DNA of 32,551 nt, from NCBI GenBank assembly GCA_037440125.1, contig JBBIUU010000027.1:1-32551 (forward strand), read 5' to 3'. The translations under genes were made by a program, and so were the position numbers. The notes beneath the pieces were generated by a model. That model saw only the letters and a list, made by a program, of their open reading frames with translations, searched no databases and was not told the origin of the DNA. Below are positions 23,692 to 30,717 of this stretch, piece after piece (positions within the stretch are counted from its first letter, which is position 1; every line of letters begins with the position of its first letter). This DNA comes from JAKAJA01 sp037440125 (GTDB lineage: Bacteria > Acidobacteriota > UBA4820 > DSQY01).

Positions 23692-24875
23692 GACTCCACC
23701 GGACAGCCCTCACCGCGGCCGCCCTCACGGGCATCCTCCTCGGAACCGCATGCTCCCGGGGCGGCCACGAGGCTCCCGCCCAGGCCCCCGCGCCGAAGAC
23801 GGAGCAGGCCTCACCCGCTCCGCCCGAACCCGCCCCGCAGGTCCCGTCCGAGCGCTCCGTCGCCCTCACCGCCAACGCCCGGCTCCTGGCGGGACTCAAG
23901 GTCGAGGAACCCGGTCCGTGGGCGGCGCTCCAGGAGCGCCCTTCCTGGAAGGCCCACGCGAAGGCCCTCGGTTCCCTCTGGCGGGCCCACGACGAGGCGC
24001 GCCTCAGCCGCGTGCGCCAGTGGTCCGCGTCCCACCTGAAGGAACTGAACGGCCCCGCCGAGAACGTCTTCTACCCATTCGGCGGCCCCGACGCGCTCTA
24101 CCCGACGGCCTTCTTCCCCGACGCCTCCGCCTTCACGCTCGTCGGCCTCGAGCCCGTGGGCGCCCTCCCCGATCTGGCCGCGCTCACCGAGAAGGCCTTC
24201 GACGAGAACCTCAAGGAGATGGAGCTCTACGTCACGCCCATCCTGCAGATCAGCTTCTTCCGCACCAACGACATGGAAGTGGAGCTCGCGGACAAGGGGA
24301 CCCTGCCCATCCTCTTGACCTTCCTCGCGGGTACGGGGCACCGCATCCTCGACGTGGAACAGCTCACGCTCTCGCCCTCGGGCGCTTTCGAACCGTCGAA
24401 CGGAGGGAAGGCCAAGGCCGCGCGCATCACGTTTCTCCGCGACGGGGCCAAGGACGCCCAGACGCTCACCTACATCTCCCAGGACCTCTCCGAGGCGGGT
24501 CTCAAGGACGCGGACGGGTTCCGCGCCCTCGTGGGGAACCTCGGCCGGCACGTGACCTTCCTCAAGGCGGCGTCCTATCTCATGCACCGCCCGAGCTTCG
24601 CCACCGTCAGGGGTTGGATCCTCGACGGGAGCGACGCCGTCCTGCAGGACGATTCGGGGATCCCGCTCAAGTGCTTCAAGGCGGACCGCTGGGCGCTCTC
24701 CTTCTTCGGCACCTACACGGGGCCCATCAAGCTCTTCAAAGCCTTCGAGCAGAAGGACCTCGTCGAGGCCTACCACAGCTCGGGTTCGGTGGCGCCCCTG
24801 GGCTTCGGCATCGGCTACCGTCACCACGCGGGCGAGTCCAACCTCATGCTCGCGGTGAGGCGGCCGGGGAGCTGA
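23688..24875 (+). CDS. Conserved lipoprotein of unknown function
   Basis: A 395-residue protein. The start MRLHRTALTAAALTGILLGTAC looks like a lipoprotein signal with C22 as the lipidated residue, followed by a Pro/Ala-rich linker (about 25-58). The rest is one globular region with VFYPFGGPDALYPTAFFPDASAFTLVGLEPVGALPDL (about 126-162), a very regular block that I recall from uncharacterised envelope proteins of several phyla. FFRTNDMEVEL, ITFLRDGAKDAQTLTYISQDLS and LKAASYLMHRPSFATVRGWIL are further conserved-looking parts. No catalytic motif is obvious. ATG 23688 overlaps the permease stop, so both should be made together. A role linked to the permease is inference. Confidence 0.75.
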   Translation: MRLHRTALTAAALTGILLGTACSRGGHEAPAQAPAPKTEQASPAPPEPAPQVPSERSVALTANARLLAGLKVEEPGPWAALQERPSWKAHAKALGSLWRAHDEARLSRVRQWSASHLKELNGPAENVFYPFGGPDALYPTAFFPDASAFTLVGLEPVGALPDLAALTEKAFDENLKEMELYVTPILQISFFRTNDMEVELADKGTLPILLTFLAGTGHRILDVEQLTLSPSGAFEPSNGGKAKAARITFLRDGAKDAQTLTYISQDLSEAGLKDADGFRALVGNLGRHVTFLKAASYLMHRPSFATVRGWILDGSDAVLQDDSGIPLKCFKADRWALSFFGTYTGPIKLFKAFEQKDLVEAYHSSGSVAPLGFGIGYRHHAGESNLMLAVRRPGS

Positions 24876-24903
24876 GGTCCCGATTCGTGCCGCGAATGAC
24901 AAA

Positions 24904-24927
24904 AGGGCCACCCCGCGGGGTGGCCCT
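24904..24927. terminator. Terminator between convergent genes
   Basis: An 11-bp perfect stem AGGGCCACCCC/GGGGTGGCCCT with a 2-base centre. On the minus strand it is followed by TTTTGTCATT, which makes a good terminator for the TGSGD-repeat gene; it may also serve the lipoprotein operon on the plus strand, though without a T tract there. Confidence 0.72.
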
Positions 24928-24949
24928 CATCGTTCCGGAAGGGTGGGGC

Positions 24950-25879
24950 TCAGGTGCCCTTGGTCACCGAGATGCTCCCCGAGCCCGTATCCACCGCCAG
25001 CTCGCCGGCGCCTGCGCCGCCGGCGAGGGCGAAGCGGCGGCCGTGGTTGGAGGAGGTCCCGGGGAAGTCCGACCGCACCTCGCCCGACGAAGAGTGGAGC
25101 TCGCCCGCCAGGACCGCCCCCGCGGGCACCTTGAAGGTCACGTCCCCGGAGCCCGTCTCGGCCTTCACCTTCGCGCCGGCGGGCACCTGGGTCCATCGGC
25201 ACCGGATGTCCCCCGAGCCCGTCTCGAAGGAGCCCGGCCCCGAGAGGCCCTCGGCGACGATGTCGCCCGAGCCCGTGCTCGCCTCGAGGCGGCCCGCGCC
25301 ACCGGACAGATTGACGTCGCCCGAGCCCGTGTGGGCCTTCACGGCCGTCGCCGCTGCGGTGAGGGCCAGCTTGACGTCGCCCGAGCCGGTCTCGGCGCTC
25401 GCGTTGCGGAGGGCGCCCTCAACCCTCACGTCGCCCGAGCCCGTGTCGCAGGTGACGTCGACGGGGCCCAGGTCTCCGGTGACCTCGAGATCGCCCGAGC
25501 CGGTGTTCAGGTCGAGGTGCATGCCGGGGGGCATCTTGACGGCGATGAGCCCCTCGCAGTTGGAGAAGCCGACGCTGAATCCGCTCTTGGGGCGCGAGCG
25601 GACGAGGATCGTATTCCCCTCTTCGGAGAAGGTCGGCTCGTAGGCTTTGAGCGATTCCTTGGAATCCCTCGGCCACGTCGTGGCCTTCATGTCGACGGTG
25701 ACCTCGACGGAAGACCCGGGGGCCACCGTCACCTTCACGTCCTGGAAGGCCGCTTCGACTTTGAGGGCTCCGCCCGGCTTCGGGGCGAAGGTCTTGCTGG
25801 TGTGGAAGGTGGCGGCCTCGGCCGTCGCGGCGAGGGAGGCCGCCAGCAGCGTCCCCGCGATGAGAGCTCTCTTCAGCAT
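24950..25879 (-). CDS. Secreted DUF4097-type protein with TGSGD repeats
   Basis: A 309-residue exported protein with a clear signal peptide (MLKRALIAGTLLAASLAATAEA). Residues about 25-130 are a beta domain (GGALKVEAAFQDVKVTVAPGSSVEVTVDMKA). From about 135 to the end, nine strand-turn units carry TGSGD or a close variant (NTGSGDLEV, DTGSGDVRV, ETGSGDVKL, HTGSGDVNL, STGSGDIVA, ETGSGDIRC, ETGSGDVTF, SSSGEVRS, DTGSGSISV), mostly 17-27 residues apart. This fits a stacked beta-helix of the DUF4097 type, found in putative adhesin-like proteins. Function is unknown. ATG 25879 follows GGAGGA. It is monocistronic with a terminator after it. The DNA shows the repeat as CCCGAGCCCGT on the plus strand. 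Confidence 0.85.
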   Translation of the reverse strand: MLKRALIAGTLLAASLAATAEAATFHTSKTFAPKPGGALKVEAAFQDVKVTVAPGSSVEVTVDMKATTWPRDSKESLKAYEPTFSEEGNTILVRSRPKSGFSVGFSNCEGLIAVKMPPGMHLDLNTGSGDLEVTGDLGPVDVTCDTGSGDVRVEGALRNASAETGSGDVKLALTAAATAVKAHTGSGDVNLSGGAGRLEASTGSGDIVAEGLSGPGSFETGSGDIRCRWTQVPAGAKVKAETGSGDVTFKVPAGAVLAGELHSSSGEVRSDFPGTSSNHGRRFALAGGAGAGELAVDTGSGSISVTKGT

Positions 25880-25973
25880 GGGTCCTCCGATTCCTGGACC
25901 GCGGTCCCGCGCGGGCACGGTCTCCAACCCCTATGACGGAAGTGGGGCCCCGAAGGTTTCCGCGGCGCGGCGG

Positions 25974-26002
25974 TTGCCCCCGGCCGGGGCCTGGGTTAGA
26001 TT
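25974..26002 (+). promoter_or_regulatory. Probable promoter of the PilZ gene
   Basis: TTGCCC (25974-25979), 17 bases, TAGATT (25997-26002): 4/6 matches in each box with the best spacing, about 12 bases before the AGGAGGGG ribosome site. Confidence 0.45.
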
Positions 26003-26026
26003 GAACGCAGGAACGAGGAGGGGACC

Positions 26027-26362
26027 ATGGCGGACGATCACTCCAACCAGCGGCGCTTCCCCAGGGTCCGCTCCGAGAATCCCATCCTGGTCAAGAAGCT
26101 CGACGACGACACCGTAGGCGCCTTCAGCAAGACGCAGGAGGTGGGCCTGGGCGGGTGCATGTTCGTCAACACCGAATCGCTCGGCCCCGGGAGCCTCCTC
26201 GGCATGTTCATCTCGGTCCAGGGGCGCGTCATCGAGGCCACGGCCCGGGTCGTCTACGAGCGCCCCCACGGCGAGCAGTTCGAGGTGGGCGTGGAGTTCC
26301 TCAAGCTCGATCCCGTGGAGCGGACGGTCCTCGAGCGCCTCTTCGAGGACACGGCTCCCTGA
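26027..26362 (+). CDS. PilZ-domain protein with altered second motif
   Basis: A 111-residue single-domain protein. The N-terminal RRFPRVR fits the RxxxR cyclic-di-GMP-binding motif of PilZ domains, and the strand pattern (NPILVKKL, GGCMFVN, GSLLGMFISVQGRVIEATARVVYERPHGEQFEVGVEFLKL) matches the fold. The second motif, normally D/N-x-S-x-x-G, reads EVGLGG here: Glu replaces Asp/Asn and Gly replaces Ser, so nucleotide binding may be weakened or lost. ATG 26027 follows AGGAGGGG. It ends 12 bp from the convergent ATPase gene. It could be a target of the cyclic-di-GMP cascade at 14-19 kb, but that link is inference. Confidence 0.8.
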   Translation: MADDHSNQRRFPRVRSENPILVKKLDDDTVGAFSKTQEVGLGGCMFVNTESLGPGSLLGMFISVQGRVIEATARVVYERPHGEQFEVGVEFLKLDPVERTVLERLFEDTAP

Positions 26363-26374
26363 TTCTCCAAAACG

Positions 26375-26971
26375 TCATCCGCTGAAAGGTCGATCCAGGC
26401 GCCCGTGGGCGCAGGCGTCGTAGAGCGCGAGGAGCGAGGCGCGCACGTTGCCACGGTGTGCGGCGAAGGCCTCGTGGGCCACCTCGTCGAGCCCCGCGAC
26501 CTTTCCGCCCGCGAGATCTTCGGCCAACTGGAGGAAGAGTTCCTCGTCCGGCTTGCACGTCACCCACGTGGGCAGGCGCCCAGGTCTGTGGAGGGTGATC
26601 ACGACGGCTCCCGCGCGGCGCGCGCTCCGGGCCACGGCCCGCCAGCCGAGGGGGCCGAGCTGCTCCGCCCCGTCCAGGAGGAGGGCGCCGCGGGCGTCGA
26701 GAACGGAGGAGAGGCGGCGGAGGGTGTCCACCGGGAGGGTGCGCTGGCCGAGCCCGAGCCGGAGGGCCTCGACCTGCATCCCGCGGGCCTTGAGCCGCGG
26801 GGCCAGGTCGTGCACGAGCGCCGTCTTGCCCGTGCCCTCGGGGCCCACCACCGCGCCCCGCCAGCCCATGGCCTCCAGGCGGCCGAGCATGGCCTCCCAG
26901 GTCTCGCCCTGCGGGCGGTAGGGAAGGGCGTCCAGACGATGCGTCGCGAAGGGGTTATCCCTGGCCTTCAA
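26375..26971 (-). CDS. AAA-type ATPase, small
   Basis: A 198-residue P-loop ATPase. Walker A is GPEGTGKT (43-50), and Walker B is ALLLDGAEQL (D100 followed by Gly, with E103 two residues on). The C-terminal part (DEELFLQLAEDLAGGKVAGLDEVAHEAFAAHRGNVRASLLALYDAC) is a helical lid with a sensor-like Arg. The layout recalls single-AAA ATPases such as ExeA/TniB-type proteins, but no partner of those systems is here. The start is TTG 26971 with GGGGA upstream; it overlaps the end of the small beta-sandwich gene by 17 bp. It closes a three-gene overlapping unit with a membrane protein, so it may energise or regulate that protein. Confidence 0.8.
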   Translation of the reverse strand: MKARDNPFATHRLDALPYRPQGETWEAMLGRLEAMGWRGAVVGPEGTGKTALVHDLAPRLKARGMQVEALRLGLGQRTLPVDTLRRLSSVLDARGALLLDGAEQLGPLGWRAVARSARRAGAVVITLHRPGRLPTWVTCKPDEELFLQLAEDLAGGKVAGLDEVAHEAFAAHRGNVRASLLALYDACAHGRLDRPFSG

Positions 26972-27338
26972 GTGCGGGTTCCCCGAGCAGGATCTCCTGG
27001 CCCGTGGGACTCAGGGTGAGGTCGAAGCGCTGGGCCTCCCCGGAGGGTTCGGCCACGACCTCGACGGCCCACCGGACGGAGACGAGTTCCCCCGAGAAGC
27101 TGTAAGGCCCATCAGGAAGAACGAACTGGAAGTCGCGTCGCTCCGACGGGAGCGGTGCCTCGAACCGGACCTTCTCCACGAGGCCCACGTCCTGCGTACC
27201 CCTCCCCTCCGTGTACCAGAAGAGGCGGACCTCCACGGCCTCGGGCTGCGCGTCGAGGCTCCACGACGCGGACCCCGAAAAGGTCTCGCCGGGGCGGAAC
27301 TCGCCCTTGCCGCCGCCGTCCACGGTCATCCAGCTCAC
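26955..27338 (-). CDS. Small beta-sandwich protein in the DUF3592 unit
   Basis: A 127-residue protein starting at GTG 27338 (SWMTVDGGGKGEFRPGETFSGSASWSLDAQPEAVEVRLFWYTEG), preceded by AGGAGG and overlapping the stop of the membrane protein (GTGA). It is nearly all strands: FRPGETFSGSASW, EAVEVRLFWYTEG, FQFVLPDGPYSFSGELVSVRWAVEV. The combination of G-x-S-G-x-x-x-W, a central L-x-W-x-T-E-G strand and a final PYSF-x-G-x-L-x-x-x-R-W-x-V strand resembles arrestin-like sandwiches and mirrors the end of the neighbouring membrane protein. No signal peptide is present. Function unknown; it probably works with its operon partners. Confidence 0.7.
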   Translation of the reverse strand: MSWMTVDGGGKGEFRPGETFSGSASWSLDAQPEAVEVRLFWYTEGRGTQDVGLVEKVRFEAPLPSERRDFQFVLPDGPYSFSGELVSVRWAVEVVAEPSGEAQRFDLTLSPTGQEILLGEPALEGQG

Positions 27339-28768
27339 GGCGCGCCTCCTGCGGGCAGGACCGCCACGGGGAACTCCTCGAGAACGTCGGGCCAGCGCGG
27401 GATGTCGGCATGGATCTTCACCGACCAGAGGATCTTGTTGTTGGGTGCCTCGAAGGTGGGCGCCGAGTCACCGGGCACCTCGATCCTCGTGCGCCCGGTG
27501 GCCACCGCCGGGCCGGCGGAGAGGGAGGTCAGCTCCGCCCGGTAGAACACGTGCCTGTCGGTGCTCGTGTCCGTGCCGCGCCGATAGGTGGCCTCCTCGC
27601 GCCCCTCGAGGGTGACCGTCAGGCGCTCGATGCGGGAGACGGAGCCCGAGAAGCGCCATTCGAGATCGGCGGACGATCCGAGCGGCACGGCCTGCTGCGA
27701 GAGCGTCACGCGGAGCCTCGGGTTGAAGAGCGCCAGGAACTGGTACCCGATGAGGCCGATGAAGCCGAGCCCCACGGCCACGAAGGGGATCATGAAGAGG
27801 GTGAGGCACGCGTCGGGGTGGCCGTGGCGCCAGCCCTGGACCATCTGCCAGACGAAGACCGACACGATGCCGTTCCAGAAGGCCGCGACGAGGATGGCGC
27901 CGAAGAGCTTCGCGACGGGTCCCGCCGGCACCTTCAGCTCGGCGGGGCCCCGGACGGGGGCGGACGCGCCCTGGAGATCCGAGGGATGGGAGGCCTGCCG
28001 CGCCTTCTTGATGGCCCAGGGCATCCCGAAGAGGCCCACGAAGACGAAGAGCAGCGGGAAGAGGCCGACGAGGTACTCCGCCTGGAACTCCCGGTTCAGG
28101 ACGGCCTCTCCGGAGTTCTCGGGGTTCACGTAGCAGGTCGCCAGTATCCCCGGCGGGTAGCGCTTCACTACGTCGGCCTTGCCGTCGTAGCCGCTCGAGG
28201 AGCCGCCCATGAAATCGTAATCGCTCGAGCGGTAGATCCGGCCGCCCACCTCGTACTCGAAGGTGATGTCGATGCTGTACGTGCTTCCGCCCTTGCTCCC
28301 GCTGTGTCGGCCCACGTCGCTCGACAGGATGGTGCACGAGGTGGGAGGCCAGTGGCGGGCCTTCACGAGCTTGACGGCGGGCCGGAACAGGATGAAGTAG
28401 CTGACGACGAGGCCCACCGCCAGGAAGACCGCGAAGAACAGGACCAGGAACCACGCGCCCTTGCGGGGGTCCGTGGCCTTGGCCGACAGGGCCTCGGTCA
28501 GGCCGCTCCCCGGCGCGGGCTTGGGCTTGGGGCCGCGGATGGCGGAGTAGATGCCCACGGCGCCCACGACGATGAACACGAGGGGGAGCAGGAGGAAGAA
28601 GGCGAGCGCCTTGCCTTCGCCCTGGAGGAGCGAGCGGAGCAGCAGGACGAAGAACAGGAGACCGGCGCCGAGGAAGATGCTGAAGAACCCGGCCTGCACG
28701 ATGCGGCCGACGCACCCCAGCGCGCCCTGCCTCTCCCCGAAGCCCATGGGAATCCGGACCCCCGCCAT
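27335..28768 (-). CDS. DUF3592-like multi-span membrane protein
   Basis: A 477-residue inner-membrane protein. Hydrophobic pairs at about 25-80 (FFSIFLGAGLLFFVLLL, ALAFFLLLPLVFIVVGAVGIYSAI) and 105-130 are followed by a soluble DUF3592-type domain (about 135-230: HWPPTSCTILSSDVG, YSIDITFEYEVGGRIYRSSDYDF, YPPGILATCYVNPENSGEAVLNRE). Further helices follow (232-255, 285-345), then a C-terminal beta domain (about 350-470, ending WSVKIHADIPRWPDVLEEFPVAVLP) that looks arrestin-like. ATG 28768 is preceded by AAAGGA. A TTGACG-N18-TACAAA candidate promoter ends only about 8 bases upstream and would exclude that ribosome site, so the real promoter is uncertain. It heads a unit with the small sandwich protein and the ATPase. 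Confidence 0.78.
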   Translation of the reverse strand: MAGVRIPMGFGERQGALGCVGRIVQAGFFSIFLGAGLLFFVLLLRSLLQGEGKALAFFLLLPLVFIVVGAVGIYSAIRGPKPKPAPGSGLTEALSAKATDPRKGAWFLVLFFAVFLAVGLVVSYFILFRPAVKLVKARHWPPTSCTILSSDVGRHSGSKGGSTYSIDITFEYEVGGRIYRSSDYDFMGGSSSGYDGKADVVKRYPPGILATCYVNPENSGEAVLNREFQAEYLVGLFPLLFVFVGLFGMPWAIKKARQASHPSDLQGASAPVRGPAELKVPAGPVAKLFGAILVAAFWNGIVSVFVWQMVQGWRHGHPDACLTLFMIPFVAVGLGFIGLIGYQFLALFNPRLRVTLSQQAVPLGSSADLEWRFSGSVSRIERLTVTLEGREEATYRRGTDTSTDRHVFYRAELTSLSAGPAVATGRTRIEVPGDSAPTFEAPNNKILWSVKIHADIPRWPDVLEEFPVAVLPAGGAP

Positions 28769-28810
28769 GGCGTCCTTTGTAGCGCCCGCCCGACGATCCC
28801 GTCAAGGTCG

Positions 28811-28839
28811 TTGACATCGCGGGGCGATGCCCTCAGAAT
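28811..28839 (+). promoter_or_regulatory. Promoter of the trpL-trpB2 unit
   Basis: TTGACA (28811-28816), exactly 17 bases, then CAGAAT (28834-28839): 6/6 and 4/6. Transcription would begin near 28846, a few bases before the leader ribosome site GGAG. It is divergent from the DUF3592 unit. Confidence 0.72.
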
Positions 28840-28858
28840 GGCGCCCGTGGAGTGGATC

Positions 28859-28960
28859 ATGGCGCATCGTTCCCACACCTCCGACAGCCGCACGACCCTC
28901 CAGGCCTGGGCTTGGTGGTGGTGCGTGGACACGCCTGGAGGGCGCGGGAACGCGGCTTAG
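28859..28960 (+). CDS. trpL: trp leader peptide (trpL)
   Basis: A 33-codon reading frame, ATG 28859 to TAG 28960, with GGAG six bases upstream. It encodes MAHRSHTSDSRTTLQ then AWAWWWCVDTPGGRGNAA. Trp codons stand at positions 17, 19, 20 and 21 (28907-28909, 28913-28921), four out of five consecutive codons for the rarest amino acid. This is the pattern of leader peptides whose translation senses charged tRNA-Trp. The product itself needs no function. An in-frame ATG at 28838 would add a fifth Trp but lacks a ribosome site. It sits inside a complete attenuator and just ahead of trpB2, which confirms the assignment. Confidence 0.9.
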   Translation: MAHRSHTSDSRTTLQAWAWWWCVDTPGGRGNAA

Positions 28961-29013
28961 CCGCACCACCGCATTGCGAGAAGCGAGCCCTCCGGCGACG
29001 GAGGGCTTTTTTT
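28896..29013 (+). promoter_or_regulatory. Ribosome-mediated trp attenuator with intrinsic terminator
   Basis: Four segments pair in alternative ways. Segment 1, CCCTCCAGGC 28896-28905, pairs perfectly with segment 2, GCCTGGAGGG 28933-28942, enclosing the Trp codons. The GGAGGGC of segment 2 (28937-28943) can instead pair perfectly with segment 3, GCCCTCC (28987-28993), forming the antiterminator. Segment 3 (28987-28994) otherwise pairs with segment 4, CGGAGGGC (28999-29006), over a GCGA tetraloop, followed by TTTTTTT (29007-29013): an intrinsic terminator. Stalling at Trp codons should cover segment 1, free segment 2 for 2:3 pairing and let transcription go on into trpB2. A small GCGGC/GCCGC hairpin (28952-28964) surrounds the leader stop codon. 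Confidence 0.9.
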
Positions 29014-29148
29014 GTTGGTTTGGTGATGGCAGGCGAAACGTCGGAGACGGATTGTTCCAGAAAGGAGGGCGAGGGATTTTTCGCAAGGTCAAGGAAGCCG
29101 AGGGCTGACGCGGAGATTGCGGAAAAGAACCGCCCTAAGGAGGCTTGA

Positions 29149-30501
29149 TTGGACAAAATACTCTTATCTCAAAAAGACATGCCCAAGCAGTGGATCAACA
29201 TCCTCGCCGAGATGCCCGCGCCCATGGCGCCGCCCATCAGCCCCGCCACGGGCCGGCCGGTCACGCCCGACGAGATGCTGCGCATCTTCCCGGGGCCGCT
29301 GCTCGAGCAGGAGATGTCGCCCCAGGCGGCCTTCGACATCCCCGAACCCGTCATGGAGATCCTCTCCCTGTGGCGCCCCACGCCCCTCATCCGCGCGCAC
29401 CGCCTCGAGAAGGCCCTCGGCACGCCGGCCCGCATCTACTACAAGTACGAGGGCGTCTCGCCCGCGGGGAGCCACAAGCCCAACACCGCCGTGCCCCAGG
29501 CGTACTACAACAAGATCTGCGGCATCAACCGCCTGACGACGGAGACGGGCGCGGGGCAGTGGGGCAGCTCCCTCGCCTTCGCGTGCAAGCAGTTCGAGAT
29601 GGACCTGCGCGTCTACATGGTGAAGGTGAGCTTCACGCAGAAGCCCTACCGTCGCATCTTCATGCGCCTCTTCGGCGCCGAGGTCATCCCGAGCCCGAGC
29701 GACCTCACCCAGGCCGGGCGCGACATGCTCGCCCTCCATCCCGACTCGCCGGGGAGCCTGGGGCTGGCCATCAGCGAGGCCGTCGAGGAGGCCGCCGGGA
29801 GGGACGACACGAACTACGCCCTCGGGAGCGTTCTGAACCACGTCCTCCTCCACCAGACGGTCATCGGCCAGGAGGCCATGAAGCAGATGGCGCTCGTGGA
29901 CGACTACCCCGACTTCATCTACGGCTGTCACGGCGGCGGCTCGAACTTTGGCGGCATCGCCATCCCCTTCCTGCGCGACAAGTTCGCGGGGAAGGAACTC
30001 ACCGCTGTGGCGGTGGAGCCGTCTTCCTGCCCCAGCCTCACGCGGGGCCAGTTCACCTTCGACTACGGCGACACGGCCAAGCTCACGCCCATCATGCAGA
30101 TGTACACCCTCGGCCACGACTTCATGCCGCCCACGGTGCACGCGGGAGGCCTGCGCTACCATGGCGCGGCGCCCATCGTGAGCGCGCTCCTCCACCAGGG
30201 CCTCATCGCCGCCGAGTCCGTCGAGCAGAACGAGATCTTCCGGGCCGCCCAGCTCTTCGCCCAGACCGAGGGCATCGTGCCGGCGCCCGAGTCCTCCCAC
30301 GCCATCGCCGCCGTGCTGCGTAAGGCCGTCCAGCTCAAGGAGGAGGGGAAGAGCGCGTGCCTCCTCTTCAACCTCAGCGGGCACGGCCTCTTCGACATGG
30401 CGGCCTACGACGCCTTCATCAATGGGACGCTGGAGGACTTCGCGTACCCGGCGGAGGCCATCGCCGACTCTCTCAGGCACCTGCCGGAGGTGAAGCTCTG
30501 A
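29149..30501 (+). CDS. trpB: TrpB2-type tryptophan synthase beta chain (stand-alone)
   Basis: A 450-residue PLP enzyme that joins indole and serine to tryptophan. It belongs to the TrpB2 group: the longer N-terminus (MPKQWINILAEMPAPMAPPI...IFPGPLLEQEMS), the lysine motif GSHKPN (K110; classic TrpB has GAHKxN), and ETGAGQWG (E132), where classic TrpB has ETGAGQHG. GCHGGGSNFGG is the PLP-phosphate loop. The start is TTG 29149, fixed by AAGGAGG five bases upstream; the next ATG (29179) has no such site. No trpA is adjacent, as is common for TrpB2, which uses free indole. The attenuator upstream shows that it is controlled by tryptophan supply. The Pro after the lysine (usually Leu or Ile) is slightly unusual. 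Confidence 0.93.
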   Translation: MDKILLSQKDMPKQWINILAEMPAPMAPPISPATGRPVTPDEMLRIFPGPLLEQEMSPQAAFDIPEPVMEILSLWRPTPLIRAHRLEKALGTPARIYYKYEGVSPAGSHKPNTAVPQAYYNKICGINRLTTETGAGQWGSSLAFACKQFEMDLRVYMVKVSFTQKPYRRIFMRLFGAEVIPSPSDLTQAGRDMLALHPDSPGSLGLAISEAVEEAAGRDDTNYALGSVLNHVLLHQTVIGQEAMKQMALVDDYPDFIYGCHGGGSNFGGIAIPFLRDKFAGKELTAVAVEPSSCPSLTRGQFTFDYGDTAKLTPIMQMYTLGHDFMPPTVHAGGLRYHGAAPIVSALLHQGLIAAESVEQNEIFRAAQLFAQTEGIVPAPESSHAIAAVLRKAVQLKEEGKSACLLFNLSGHGLFDMAAYDAFINGTLEDFAYPAEAIADSLRHLPEVKL

Positions 30502-30507
30502 ATCGGG

Positions 30508-30535
30508 GCGTGAGGCGCGAGGCGTGAGGCGCGAG
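30508..30535 (+). repeat. Two exact 14-bp tandem repeats after the trpB2 stop
   Basis: GCGTGAGGCGCGAG occurs twice without a break, then a partial unit GTGCGAG, beginning six bases after the trpB2 stop. It is the fourth purine-rich tandem array found directly after a stop codon in this window. Confidence 0.88.
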
Positions 30536-30676
30536 GTGCGAGAAACGACGCAGACAGAAATGTCCGCGCCACGGCTCGACGGCTCAGTGGGGAAGGCATC
30601 CCTGCCTGCCCGACCCTCCCCGCGTTGCTCCGTGCGAGTGCAGCGAGGGGCTCAGACCATCGGCCGGGAGGAGCGG

Positions 30677-30694
30677 GCGAATTCGCGCTACAAT
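30677..30694 (+). promoter_or_regulatory. Possible promoter with palindrome ahead of the second EmrB-type gene
   Basis: TACAAT (30689-30694) is a 5/6 match to a -10 box, with a poor -35 region. A perfect 10-bp palindrome GCGAATTCGC (30677-30686) lies in the spacer and could be an operator. The gene starts 24 bases further on. Confidence 0.4.
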
Positions 30695-30717
30695 CTCGGG
30701 ACCGAGGTGCGCTCCCC

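Noticed and set aside
24950..25879. CRISPR-like regular repeats
   Set aside because: The periodic CCCGAGCCCGT blocks are in frame and encode TGSGD turns; spacers are similar to each other and coding, unlike CRISPR spacers.
28769..28805. TTGACG-N18-TACAAA as promoter of the DUF3592 unit
   Set aside because: It would start transcription at or after the ribosome site AAAGGA; kept only as a remark because the two signals contradict each other.
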